DNA from: Azonexus sp.
GTDB taxonomy: Bacteria > Pseudomonadota > Gammaproteobacteria > Burkholderiales > Rhodocyclaceae
Assembly (NCBI GenBank): GCA_031274715.1
Contig: JAISPT010000062.1
Location: 1-22,870 of the forward strand
Direction of reading: 5' to 3'
Length of the DNA: 22,870 nt
Part shown: positions 1 to 7,236 of the stretch, in pieces
Position numbering within the stretch: position 1 is the first letter of the stretch
Layout: each line of letters starts with the position of its first letter
The notes under the pieces: model-generated
Seen by the model: only the letters and a program-made list of their open reading frames with translations
The model's database searches: none
What the model was told of the DNA's origin: nothing
Made by a program: the position numbers and the translations under genes

Positions 1-1208
1 GCCACCGCCAGCATGGCGCCGGCCGGCCGCGCCAGCCACAGCGGCCGCCAGGCAGCGCCGACGAGCAGCGCCAGTGCCGCCAGGTAGGCCTGCATCTGCC
101 GCTGCATCGCCTGATCGGGTAACAGCCGGTTCATGTTGGGAACCGGCAAGCCGGGCTGCATACCTTGCTGCAGGTGCATCCAGGTCAGGAAGGGAACAAT
201 TTTGTAGAGCATGCCGGCGATGAACGGAATGAAGGCGCCAGCCAGCAGCAGGATGGCGAACAGTGGCGTCCATGCGGGATGCTCGGCGGCGGCCGGCCAA
301 GCCGTGGCAGCAGCAAACATGGTCAAGGCGCCGAGGGCAGCCAGCGAACCGGCCTGCCAGTAGCGGCTGGTGGCATCGGCGCGCGCCCGTCGGCGCTGTG
401 CCTGCAGACGCAGCGTCAGGCCAGCGAAGATCAGGCCGCAAACGGCCAGCGCCCCCTGGGCCAAGCGTCCCGGCAGCGGCCAGCCGAATGCGACAGCCAA
501 GCTCCACAGCAGCATCAGGGCGAGCAGCAGCGGCGGGAACCACCAACTCGGCCGGGCTGGATAGCCGGGCGTCAACTGGAACATCGGCACCACCACATAG
601 GCCATCGCCACCAGCAGCACACCGGCCCAGGCGACAAGCCCCCAACCGGCATGCAGGTCGGTCAGTTCCGAGTACGATAGCGACCAGCCGTGTGCTAGGC
701 CAAGCGCCAGCGTCACGCCCAGGGCGGCGACGCCGGCCAGGCCGAGCAGCGAAAGTTTGAGGCCGCGGATGGTCGGGCTGGTCGATGCCTGGGCAAAGAC
801 TGCCGGTATGGCAGCCAGCAGAAAGCCACCGATGCCGAGCGCCAACAGCACGGCAGCCGCCCGCAAAAGTGCCGGCCAGCCGGCCAGGAAACCAGCGGCC
901 AGCAACAGCACGCCGACGGTCAGCGCGGCATGGACGAGTCGGGCGAGCGGCAGTGGTCGGCGCAGGTCGGCGCCGGCGACTACCGGCAGTACCTGAATCA
1001 GGGCGCCGATCATCACCTGCAACATGAAACCGATGGTGATCAGATGCACCAGCGCCAGCGTGGCCGGCATCCAGCGCGAAGTGAAAATTCCGGAGCCGCT
1101 AACGACCAGCAGCAAGCCAGCCAAGACCAGGAACAACGGCGCAGTCAGGAAGAAGCGTAATGGGGCCGCCAGCGGCGGCGCGTTGTCGAGGGAAATCGGT
1201 GACTGCAT
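1..1208 (-). CDS. NnrS / heme-copper oxidase subunit I-like membrane protein (partial, 3' end outside window)
   Basis: An open frame starts at the ATG at 1208-1206 and stays open to the window edge, giving about 402 residues without a stop. The protein is extremely hydrophobic and looks like roughly ten or more membrane segments. Near residue 55 a histidine lies in the pattern HLITIGFMLQVMIGALIQVLP, which resembles the His-containing helices of NnrS and heme-copper oxidase subunit I-like proteins; a later loop carries LHAGWG. The start follows the DUF2249 stop by 9 bases, with GGTGG just upstream, so it is the third gene of the hemerythrin operon. A role in nitric oxide or haem-linked stress at the inner membrane is inferred from family resemblance and from the DNR-type box upstream of the operon. 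The exact family is uncertain. Confidence 0.75.
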   Translation of the reverse strand, partial: MQSPISLDNAPPLAAPLRFFLTAPLFLVLAGLLLVVSGSGIFTSRWMPATLALVHLITIGFMLQVMIGALIQVLPVVAGADLRRPLPLARLVHAALTVGVLLLAAGFLAGWPALLRAAAVLLALGIGGFLLAAIPAVFAQASTSPTIRGLKLSLLGLAGVAALGVTLALGLAHGWSLSYSELTDLHAGWGLVAWAGVLLVAMAYVVVPMFQLTPGYPARPSWWFPPLLLALMLLWSLAVAFGWPLPGRLAQGALAVCGLIFAGLTLRLQAQRRRARADATSRYWQAGSLAALGALTMFAAATAWPAAAEHPAWTPLFAILLLAGAFIPFIAGMLYKIVPFLTWMHLQQGMQPGLPVPNMNRLLPDQAMQRQMQAYLAALALLVGAAWRPLWLARPAGAMLAV

Positions 1209-1217
1209 CGCCACCGT

Positions 1218-1445
1218 TCAGCGCGAAATCAGGATTTCGAAAGTTCCGTCGGGCAACAGTTCGCTTTCGAAAGCATGGCCATTCTGGCGCAGAACCCGGT
1301 ACAGCGGATGCGGTTCGCGGAACAGCAGCAGCAGCATCTTTTCGCCGGGCTGCAGGGTATCGAGCATTTCCATGGTGCGCACGAAGGGCTCCGGCGGCCC
1401 CATGTAGCGCGCATCGACGACATGCGGCGTTTTCGGATGAGTCAT
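1218..1445 (-). CDS. DUF2249 domain protein
   Basis: Short cytosolic protein of 75 residues starting MTHPKTPHVVDARYMGPPEP. The order VDAR, GPPEPF, LQPGEKMLLLL, REPHPLYRVLRQNGH, then a C-terminal EILISR strand is the typical DUF2249 pattern. A longer frame begins at 1514, but the ATG at 1445-1443 is preferred: GAGG lies about 8 bases upstream and the domain begins immediately after it. DUF2249 proteins are often encoded with hemerythrins and NO-related genes in denitrifiers, which matches the neighbours on both sides. The molecular function is not established; a redox or small-ligand sensing role is a guess. Confidence 0.85.
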   Translation of the reverse strand: MTHPKTPHVVDARYMGPPEPFVRTMEMLDTLQPGEKMLLLLFREPHPLYRVLRQNGHAFESELLPDGTFEILISR

Positions 1446-1510
1446 CCTGGAAGCCTCAGTTGACCGCTTGTTTTTTTCATGGATGTCGCATGAACATTGG
1501 CGTTCCAGGA

Positions 1511-1957
1511 TCATGCTTCCGTCAGTTCTGTCTCAAGGTGCGTCAACAGCGCCGGCGCCTCAATGACCAAGTGCTCGTCGCACATCGGATAGAGCATGTT
1601 CTCTTCCTTCAGGTTGTGCTGCTGCATCATGATCAGCAAGGTTTCGGCATGACCTAGGTAGTCGTCGCCGTCGCCGAGCCCAAGGGCTTTGGCCGCATCA
1701 TCAAGCAGCATCCGCATTTGCTCGTGTTCCATGCGCATGACCCGGGTCGGCCCCATCGTCATGCCAGTCTTCACTTCGAAGGAGGGGAACAGGGTTTTCT
1801 CCTCGGCAGCGAAATGGGCCAGCAAGGCCTCGCGAAAATGGCCGAAGGCGGCCTTGCCGGCCTCGACATTGCCTTTTGCTATGGCCTGTTCGGCCTCGGC
1901 GAACAGATCGTCGCAATGGCGATGATCGTCGGTCATAAAGCTGCGGATCGTGGTCAT
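1511..1957 (-). CDS. hemerythrin HHE cation-binding domain protein
   Basis: A 148-residue single-domain protein forming a four-helix bundle of the hemerythrin/HHE type. Candidate di-iron ligands are visible in order: DDHRHCDD near residues 10-16, HFAAEEKTLFP near residues 48-58, EHEQM in the middle, and QQHNLKEENMLYPMCDEH towards the C-terminus. Hemerythrin-like proteins bind O2 or NO, or serve in iron-centre repair (the YtfE/DnrN type). It is the first gene of a three-gene minus-strand operon with DUF2249 and the NnrS-like membrane protein. The perfect FNR/DNR-like box about 65 bases upstream suggests induction by low oxygen or NO. Confidence 0.92.
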   Translation of the reverse strand: MTTIRSFMTDDHRHCDDLFAEAEQAIAKGNVEAGKAAFGHFREALLAHFAAEEKTLFPSFEVKTGMTMGPTRVMRMEHEQMRMLLDDAAKALGLGDGDDYLGHAETLLIMMQQHNLKEENMLYPMCDEHLVIEAPALLTHLETELTEA

Positions 1958-2016
1958 TTTTTTGCTCTTCGCGGTTGGGGGACCGGCACATTGTCATGCG
2001 ATCCCCCGGAACACAC

Positions 2017-2032
2017 TTTGACCGCAGTCAAA
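2017..2032 (-). promoter_or_regulatory. FNR/DNR-type box upstream of the hemerythrin operon
   Basis: The sequence TTTGAC-CGCA-GTCAAA is a perfect 16-base inverted repeat with a 4-base spacer, the architecture of Crp/Fnr-family sites (TTGAT-N4-ATCAA; the TTGAC/GTCAA variant fits DNR/NNR-type regulators). Reading towards the hemerythrin gene, a -10-like GACAAT (1995-1990) lies about 32 bases from the box centre. That is the spacing expected for a class II activator site centred at -41.5. The regulator itself is not in the window. Confidence 0.75.
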
Positions 2033-2106
2033 TTGCTCCGGGTTTCGGCACCGGCCACCATCCTGCCACAGGCAGCCGGTTTACAGCCCTCCCGGCAGTG
2101 TCGGCC

Positions 2107-3855
2107 TCACTTCTCCAGCACGTAGCCGCCAGGAGCCTCGCCCAGCGCCGGGAACTGGCGACTGGTAACCGGATAGGCGGCAACCAGCGGGCCGGTGCGC
2201 TCGCCCAGCCAACGCGTCCAATCCTCCCACCAAGTGCCCGGCTTCTTCTCGGCACGCTCGAACCAGTGCTCCCAATGTTCGTTACGTTCCGGTTCGGCGA
2301 TCCAGTAGGCGCGCTTGGGCGGGTTGGCCGGTGGATTGACGATGCCGAGGATATGGCCCGAGGTCGACAGCACGAAACGCACCGGTGCCGCGACGTTGAT
2401 CTGCTTGCGAATGCGGTAGCACTGCTTCCACGGCGCGATGTGGTCGTCCTCGGCAGTTACCACGTAGAGCGGCTGGACGATGCCGTCGAGGTCGATGCTC
2501 TCGCCGCCGATGCTCAGCTTGTTGCGCTTGATCAGGTTGTTGTGCAGGTACAGCTCGCGCAGGTACCAGGAATGCATGGCCTGCGGCATGCGCGTCGAAT
2601 CCATGTTCCAGAACAACACATCGAAGGCCGGTAGACGCTCGCCGAGCAGGTAGCTACTGACCCAGTAGTTCCAGATCAGGCTGTTCGAGCGCAGCATGCG
2701 GAAGGACGCCGCCATCTGGCTGCCGTCGAGGTAGCCCTTGCGCGCCATCGAATCCTCCAGCGCAGCAATGCAGGCTTCGTCGATGAAGACGTCAATGTCG
2801 CCGGGACGGGAGAAATCAGTCAGGGTAGTAAATAGCGTCCAGTGGGCGACCGGCATCTTGTCCGGCCCGAAGCGTTTGTTAGCCCAAGCCATGTAGGTGG
2901 AAACCAGCGTGCCGCCGATACAGTAGCCGACCAGATGAATCTGCGGCACCTTGCAGAACTCGCGGACGACGCGCACTGCCTCAGCAACGCCTTCGAGCAG
3001 ATAGTCGTCGAAGGTGACACCGGCCATGTCCTTACCCGGATTCTTCCAACTGGTAATGAACACCGAGAAGCCCTGGTCGGTCAGGTATTTGACCAGGCTC
3101 TTGCGGGCAGTCAGGTCGAGGATGTAGAACTTGTTGATCCACGGCGTGGTGATGAGGATCGGCACAGCCTGCACCTGCTCGGTGGTCGGCGCGTAGTGGA
3201 TCAGTTCGAGCAGGCGGTTGCGGAAGATCACCTTGCCCGCCGTCGTCGCCAGATCGCGGCCGACCGTGAAGGCATCCGGCTCGACCATCAGGATGTTCTT
3301 CGCCGCGATATCGCGCTGCAGGTTTTCCCAGCCCAGCTTGAGGCTCTCGCCGTTGGTCTCGACGAAGCGGCGCATGGCCACCGGGTTGAGCCAAAAGAAA
3401 TTGGGCGGCGCCACCATGTTCAGCCATTTGCGCAGCCAGAAGGCGGAACGCCGGCGCTCCTTGTCCGACAGGCCCGGCGTCTCGAACAGCATGTCCTCGA
3501 AATGGCGGGTGAAGGCCAGATACCACTCCTTGACGATGTCCCAACTGGCCGATTCGGTCCACACCGGATCGGCGAAACGGGCATCGTCGGCGTTGGGCAC
3601 GATGACGTCGGCCGAGGGCACACCCAGCGCCCGGTTCATCACATGCAACTGCAGCGCCACCAGATCCGAGGAGAGCGCGTTCACGGCGCGCAGAAGCTCC
3701 TGCGGATGCAGCATCCAGGAAACCTGAGCGTGGAACAGCGAGGAGGTCACGCCATAGGGGTCGAGCGCCTTGCTCACCGCGTCGCCGAGGGTTTCCAGCG
3801 GACTTTCATGCTGCATGTCGAGCCCGTGGTTTTTGTGCGATGAATTCGTAGACAT
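2107..3855 (-). CDS. phaC: poly-3-hydroxyalkanoate synthase
   Basis: PHA polymerase of 582 residues, close to the usual class I length, joining (R)-3-hydroxyacyl-CoA units into polyhydroxybutyrate at granule surfaces. The nucleophile motif GYCIGG puts the catalytic cysteine at residue 312. The Asp is in AEDDHIAPW (about 471) and the His in SGHILGIVNPP (501), matching the Cys-Asp-His triad of PhaC enzymes. The start at 3855 is chosen because GAGGT precedes it at good spacing; a longer frame to 4080 only overlaps the upstream gene. It lies 34 bases downstream of the beta-CASP RNase gene, so the two are probably co-transcribed. A 14-base palindrome touches the ribosome-binding region (separate entry). 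A class II-like specificity cannot be excluded by eye. Confidence 0.93.
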   Translation of the reverse strand: MSTNSSHKNHGLDMQHESPLETLGDAVSKALDPYGVTSSLFHAQVSWMLHPQELLRAVNALSSDLVALQLHVMNRALGVPSADVIVPNADDARFADPVWTESASWDIVKEWYLAFTRHFEDMLFETPGLSDKERRRSAFWLRKWLNMVAPPNFFWLNPVAMRRFVETNGESLKLGWENLQRDIAAKNILMVEPDAFTVGRDLATTAGKVIFRNRLLELIHYAPTTEQVQAVPILITTPWINKFYILDLTARKSLVKYLTDQGFSVFITSWKNPGKDMAGVTFDDYLLEGVAEAVRVVREFCKVPQIHLVGYCIGGTLVSTYMAWANKRFGPDKMPVAHWTLFTTLTDFSRPGDIDVFIDEACIAALEDSMARKGYLDGSQMAASFRMLRSNSLIWNYWVSSYLLGERLPAFDVLFWNMDSTRMPQAMHSWYLRELYLHNNLIKRNKLSIGGESIDLDGIVQPLYVVTAEDDHIAPWKQCYRIRKQINVAAPVRFVLSTSGHILGIVNPPANPPKRAYWIAEPERNEHWEHWFERAEKKPGTWWEDWTRWLGERTGPLVAAYPVTSRQFPALGEAPGGYVLEK

Positions 3856-3864
3856 CTGTCTTAC

Positions 3865-3878
3865 CTCTTTTAAAAGAG
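3865..3878. repeat. 14-base perfect palindrome at the phaC ribosome-binding site
   Basis: CTCTTTTAAAAGAG lies in the 34-base gap between the RNase gene and phaC. In the transcript its right arm runs into the GAGG Shine-Dalgarno of phaC. It could form a weak 5-bp stem with a TTAA loop, or serve as a DNA site. Function unknown; chance is possible. Confidence 0.4.
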
Positions 3879-3889
3879 CTGCCGTCATC

Positions 3890-5302
3890 TTACAGGCTGA
3901 CGAACTCGCCGGGTACAGTCGCCCGGACCTCCGGCCAGTCATAGCGGACCTTGATCGCCGCGACCAGCGCCGCGGCGGCTCTAGCCTCGCCGTGACCGAC
4001 AAAGCAGTACCGCGGCGGCCGCTGAAAACCGCCCAGCCAGTCGAGCAATGCCGCCTGGTCGGCATGCGCCGAGAGGCCACCGACCGTGGCGATGCGAGCG
4101 CGGACTGGCACCTGCTGGCCGAAGATGCGCACCAGCCTGGCCCCGTCGACCAATCGCCGACCGAGTGTACCGGCCGCTTGGAAGCCGGCGATCAGGATGC
4201 TGCATTCGCGGCGTGGCAAGTTCTCGCGCAGGTGGTACTTGATCCGCCCGGCCTCGCACATGCCGCTGGCTGAGATGATCACAGCACCGCTGCGGATATC
4301 GTTGAGTTCCTTCGAGCGCTCGACGTCAGCGACGAACTCCAGCTCCAGCAGTTCCGGATGCGCTTGCTGCCAAGCGATCAGCTCATGCGTTTCGGTGTCG
4401 AGCAGTTCGGGGTGGGTCAGTGTGATGCGCGTGGCGATGCTAGCCATTGGTGAATCAACGTATACCTTCAGTGGCTGCAGGCGCCGGCTGCGTACCAGCT
4501 TAGTCAGCAAGTAGATGATTTCCTGCGTCCGCCCAACGGCGAAGGACGGGATGATCAGGTTGCCACCGGCCGCCCACGTCCGTGCACAAACCTCGACGAT
4601 CTCGTCCTCGGTTTCAGCCAGCGAGCGGTGCCGCCGGTCGCCATAGGTCGATTCGACCAGCAGCGCATCTGCCTCGCCGTCCGGCTGTTGCGGGTCGAGC
4701 AGCACTGGCCGGTCGGGCTGGCCGAGGTCACCGGAGAAAATCAGGCGGCGCTTCTGGCCCGCGTTGCCAACGCTGACCTCCAGCCAAGCCGAGCCGAGGA
4801 TATGGCCAGCATCGTGGAAATGAACGCTCACATCCCCGGCCGGATGCAGGACTTCGCCATAGCGCACCGGCCGCAGCAGACGCAAGGCCGCCAGCGCCTG
4901 CTCCACCGAGTAGAGCGGCATCGGGATGGCACGTGGGTCCATGCCACGCCGGTACCGGTTGCGCAAATACCACTCGGCTTCCTTCTCCTGGATGTGAGCA
5001 CTGTCCGGCAACAGCACGCGAAGCAGATCGATGGTCGCCAGCGTGGCATAAATCGGGCCGCGGTAGCCGAGCATCACCAGGCGTGGCAGCAGACCGGAAT
5101 GATCGATATGGGCATGGGTCAGCAGCACGAAATTGATCTGCCGCATATCGCAGCCGAAATGCAAGGCCCGCTGGTTCTTGCCGCGCGCCTCCGAACCGCC
5201 CTGAAACATGCCGCAATCGACCACGAAACGCAGCCCTGCCGCCTCAACTAAAGTACAGGAACCGGTGACCTCGCCGGCCGCTCCGAGAAACCCCAAGCGC
5301 AT
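3890..5302 (-). CDS. metallo-beta-lactamase fold, beta-CASP RNase-like protein
   Basis: A 470-residue protein with the metallo-beta-lactamase motif THAHIDHSG (HxHxDH at 63-68) and further metal ligands in DAGHILGSAWLEV and FSGDLGQPDRP. The beta-CASP insert signatures follow: FAVGRTQEIIYLL, SASGMCEAGRIKYHL and GGLSAHADQAALLDW. This is the architecture of CPSF73-like RNA-processing exonucleases/endonucleases found in many bacteria. The start at 5302 is preferred over 5356 because GGGAGGA lies directly upstream and the fold begins at once (MRLGFLGAAGEVTGS). It heads a two-gene operon with phaC and diverges from the usp gene with an 83-base gap. Its RNA target, and why it travels with PhaC, are unknown. 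Confidence 0.9.
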   Translation of the reverse strand: MRLGFLGAAGEVTGSCTLVEAAGLRFVVDCGMFQGGSEARGKNQRALHFGCDMRQINFVLLTHAHIDHSGLLPRLVMLGYRGPIYATLATIDLLRVLLPDSAHIQEKEAEWYLRNRYRRGMDPRAIPMPLYSVEQALAALRLLRPVRYGEVLHPAGDVSVHFHDAGHILGSAWLEVSVGNAGQKRRLIFSGDLGQPDRPVLLDPQQPDGEADALLVESTYGDRRHRSLAETEDEIVEVCARTWAAGGNLIIPSFAVGRTQEIIYLLTKLVRSRRLQPLKVYVDSPMASIATRITLTHPELLDTETHELIAWQQAHPELLELEFVADVERSKELNDIRSGAVIISASGMCEAGRIKYHLRENLPRRECSILIAGFQAAGTLGRRLVDGARLVRIFGQQVPVRARIATVGGLSAHADQAALLDWLGGFQRPPRYCFVGHGEARAAAALVAAIKVRYDWPEVRATVPGEFVSL

Positions 5303-5385
5303 GTTTGAAATCCTCCCGACTTGGCGTAGCATGGCCCCGAATCTGGCGGAAAGCAACGCCGGCAGAACGTTTTAGGAGATAAACC

Positions 5386-5829
5386 ATGTTCAAGCACATC
5401 CTCGTTCCGACCGATGGCTCGGAATTGTCGCAGGCCACCGCGCGCCGGGCCGTTCTCTTCGCCCAGGAAGCCGGTGCCCGCATCACGGCATTCTTCGCCA
5501 AGCCGGAATACCCGATCGCCTACTTCGGCGAAGGTGCGCTGATCGACCCGACCACGCCGGAAAAATTCGCCGAAATGGCTGAACAGCAAGCCAATGAGTA
5601 CCTCGGTGCAGTCCGGGCAATGTGCGCCGAGACCGGCGTCACGTGCGACATCGTGACCGCCACCAGCGACGTGCCTTACGAAGCGATCATCGAAGCCGCC
5701 GAAAAATCCGGCTGTGACCTGATCTTCATGGCCTCGCACGGTCGCCGCGGCATCAGCGGCTTCCTGCTCGGCAGTGAGACCAACAAGGTCCTGACGCACT
5801 CCAAAGTGCCGGTCCTGGTCTATCGCTGA
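5386..5829 (+). CDS. universal stress protein, UspA family
   Basis: A 147-residue single Usp domain. It opens MFKHILVPTDGSELS, the usual first strand with the Asp that contacts nucleotide. It ends MASHGRRGISGFLLGSETNK followed by VPVLVYR, which corresponds to the ATP-binding G-x2-G-x9-G-S loop with Ala in place of the first Gly. AGGAGA sits just before the ATG. The gene is divergent from the RNase-phaC operon and shares the 83-base intergenic region. Usp proteins of this type are commonly induced by oxygen limitation. The last 10 bases overlap the end of the convergent gene on the other strand. Confidence 0.93.
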   Translation: MFKHILVPTDGSELSQATARRAVLFAQEAGARITAFFAKPEYPIAYFGEGALIDPTTPEKFAEMAEQQANEYLGAVRAMCAETGVTCDIVTATSDVPYEAIIEAAEKSGCDLIFMASHGRRGISGFLLGSETNKVLTHSKVPVLVYR

Positions 5830-6125
5830 TCCGGCATTTCTTCCGACGACGCGGCGCCCGTTGGCGGCCGCGCCGTTACGCCGAGCGGCACCTCGGCCGC
5901 CAGCGCCGCAAAGCAGGCGCGCAGGCTGGCCTCATCGGCGCCCATCAGAACGCCATCCTCGAGCGCATCGATAAGCGCTTGGCGCAATTCGGCGAAATTG
6001 TCGTTCATCACCCGGATTTTCTCGATGCAGGAGAGTGGTTCGCCCTGCCCGTCGCGCCAAACCGGCAACCGGGCATCGAGCGGATTAGCCGGCGGCGGCC
6101 GGCGTGACTTGTTGGAGTGGCTCAT
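5820..6125 (-). CDS. hypothetical protein, 101 residues
   Basis: Not assigned to a named family. The protein has a polar, Pro/Arg-rich start (MSHSNKSRRPPPANPLDARL), a helical middle (CIEKIRVMNDNFAELRQALIDAL), an acidic-alanine segment and a disordered tail. Codon choice is G/C-ending like the neighbouring genes, and no longer frame competes on the other strand, which supports a real gene. It is convergent with usp (10-base overlap) and divergent from norE, so it may share a promoter region with norEF. No signal peptide or membrane segment is seen. Confidence 0.6.
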   Translation of the reverse strand: MSHSNKSRRPPPANPLDARLPVWRDGQGEPLSCIEKIRVMNDNFAELRQALIDALEDGVLMGADEASLRACFAALAAEVPLGVTARPPTGAASSEEMPDQR

Positions 6126-6261
6126 GATCGCCGCTCAGGGTAGCACGAAGCGGCGCTTCTCCCGCATCCGAACCCAGTCGGATGCCCGCCGGAACCACGC
6201 CACCGGGTAGTACAGCAACAGGCTGCGAGCGGCCAACCACCGGGCCGAATTTCCGGCATCC

Positions 6262-6294
6262 ATCAAAGTTTTTTGGCCCAATCCTGGCAATAAT
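6262..6294 (+). promoter_or_regulatory. possible norE promoter with an FNR half-site
   Basis: ATCAA at 6262-6266 could be the right half of a Crp/Fnr-type site, and AATAAT at 6289-6294 is a good -10. If a site were centred at 6259.5, its distance from the -10 would be that of a class II promoter. The left half (CCGGC) does not match, so this is a weak call. Confidence 0.3.
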
Positions 6295-6321
6295 GGCGAA
6301 ATCCCTGAAGGAGTTTTCGCC

Positions 6322-6924
6322 ATGACGGCCATCACCTTTCCCACCCCCGAAGCCCCCACTGCGCCGTCCGTCGGGCGCATTCCCGGCAACAAGGGCATCT
6401 GGGTCGGGATCACCTGTGAATTCGTCGAATTCATGGTGCTCTTCACCGTCTATTTCGTTGCCCGCGCCCACTTCCCCGAGGCTTTCGAGCAGGGCGCTGA
6501 ACGCTTGTCGCGTACCGCCGGTACAGTCATCACACTGTTAATGCTGACCAGCAGCTTCTTCATCGCTTGTTCGGTGACCACCCTGCGCACCGGCCGCCGC
6601 CGGCAGTCATTGCTGTGGCTAGTGGCTGGCCTGGTCGTGGCGCTCGGCTACCCGGTGGCCAAGTTCCTTGAAATCCGCTGGAACCTGGCGCACGGCATCA
6701 ACGGCAGCTCGGGCATCTTCTTCACGGTGTATTACTACCTGACCTTCAACCACCTGGTGCATGCAATGTGGGGCATTCTCGGCATTCTCTGGGTGCTCGC
6801 CCGCCACCTGGCCGGCGGCTATAGCGCCGAGGAATACAGCGGCCTGGAGGCGCTGGCTAGCTACTGGCACGCCACCGACATCATCTGGCTGGTGATCTTC
6901 CCCTTCTTCTACGTGCTGGCATAA
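6322..6924 (+). CDS. norE: nitric oxide reductase accessory protein NorE (cytochrome c oxidase subunit III-like)
   Basis: A 200-residue inner-membrane protein with about five helices, shorter than true cytochrome oxidase subunit III (typically about 260 or more residues and seven helices). Subunit III-like features include GIWVGITCEFVEFMVLF in the first helix, FFTVYYYLTFNHLVHAMWG with conserved His residues, and the C-terminal SYWHATDIIWLVIFPFFYVLA. GGAG lies 8 bases before the ATG. It is followed after 3 bases by the small norF-like gene. NorE/NorF pairs accompany NO reductase in denitrifiers and support its activity. The norCB genes are not in this window. Confidence 0.85.
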   Translation: MTAITFPTPEAPTAPSVGRIPGNKGIWVGITCEFVEFMVLFTVYFVARAHFPEAFEQGAERLSRTAGTVITLLMLTSSFFIACSVTTLRTGRRRQSLLWLVAGLVVALGYPVAKFLEIRWNLAHGINGSSGIFFTVYYYLTFNHLVHAMWGILGILWVLARHLAGGYSAEEYSGLEALASYWHATDIIWLVIFPFFYVLA

Positions 6925-6927
6925 ATC

Positions 6928-7236
6928 ATGACCCCGCCAACCGCCCGTCCCAATACCACCCTCCGTCCGCTGCTCACCGCCTGGCTGGCCCTCGTCGCGC
7001 TGACAGTGCTCAGCCTCGAACTCGGCCAACACTTCCACGGCGCCGCCTGGCTGCAGGTGCTGGTCGCCGCCATCATCTGGATCAAGGGCAGCCTGGTCGC
7101 CCGCCGTTTCATCGAAGCGGAACTGGCGACGCCCTTCATCCGCAACGTGTTGCGCGCCTTCATCGCCTTCACGCCGCTGGCCCTGGTACTGACCGCCTTC
7201 TTCGGCCCACAGTTCGCCCGTTGGGCGACGCTATAG
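6928..7236 (+). CDS. norF: NorF-like small membrane protein (COX4-like)
   Basis: A 102-residue protein with three predicted helices: LLTAWLALVALTVLSLEL, LQVLVAAIIWIKGSLVARRF and AFIAFTPLALVLTAFFG. The IIWIKGSLVARRF stretch after the second helix is typical of small prokaryotic cytochrome oxidase subunit IV-like/NorF proteins. It follows norE after 3 bases, so translation is probably coupled. The last 6 bases overlap the convergent MocR-type gene. Assignment rests mainly on topology and the norE context. Confidence 0.78.
   Translation: MTPPTARPNTTLRPLLTAWLALVALTVLSLELGQHFHGAAWLQVLVAAIIWIKGSLVARRFIEAELATPFIRNVLRAFIAFTPLALVLTAFFGPQFARWATL

Noticed and set aside
165..1160. Several plus-strand frames of 60-170 codons
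   Set aside because: They lie opposite a continuous minus-strand membrane-protein frame with regular hydrophobic helices; their translations are Arg/Gln/Ala-rich.
2842..3843. 333-codon plus-strand frame opposite phaC
   Set aside because: Shadow of phaC; translation rich in His/Arg/Gln and without domain signals.
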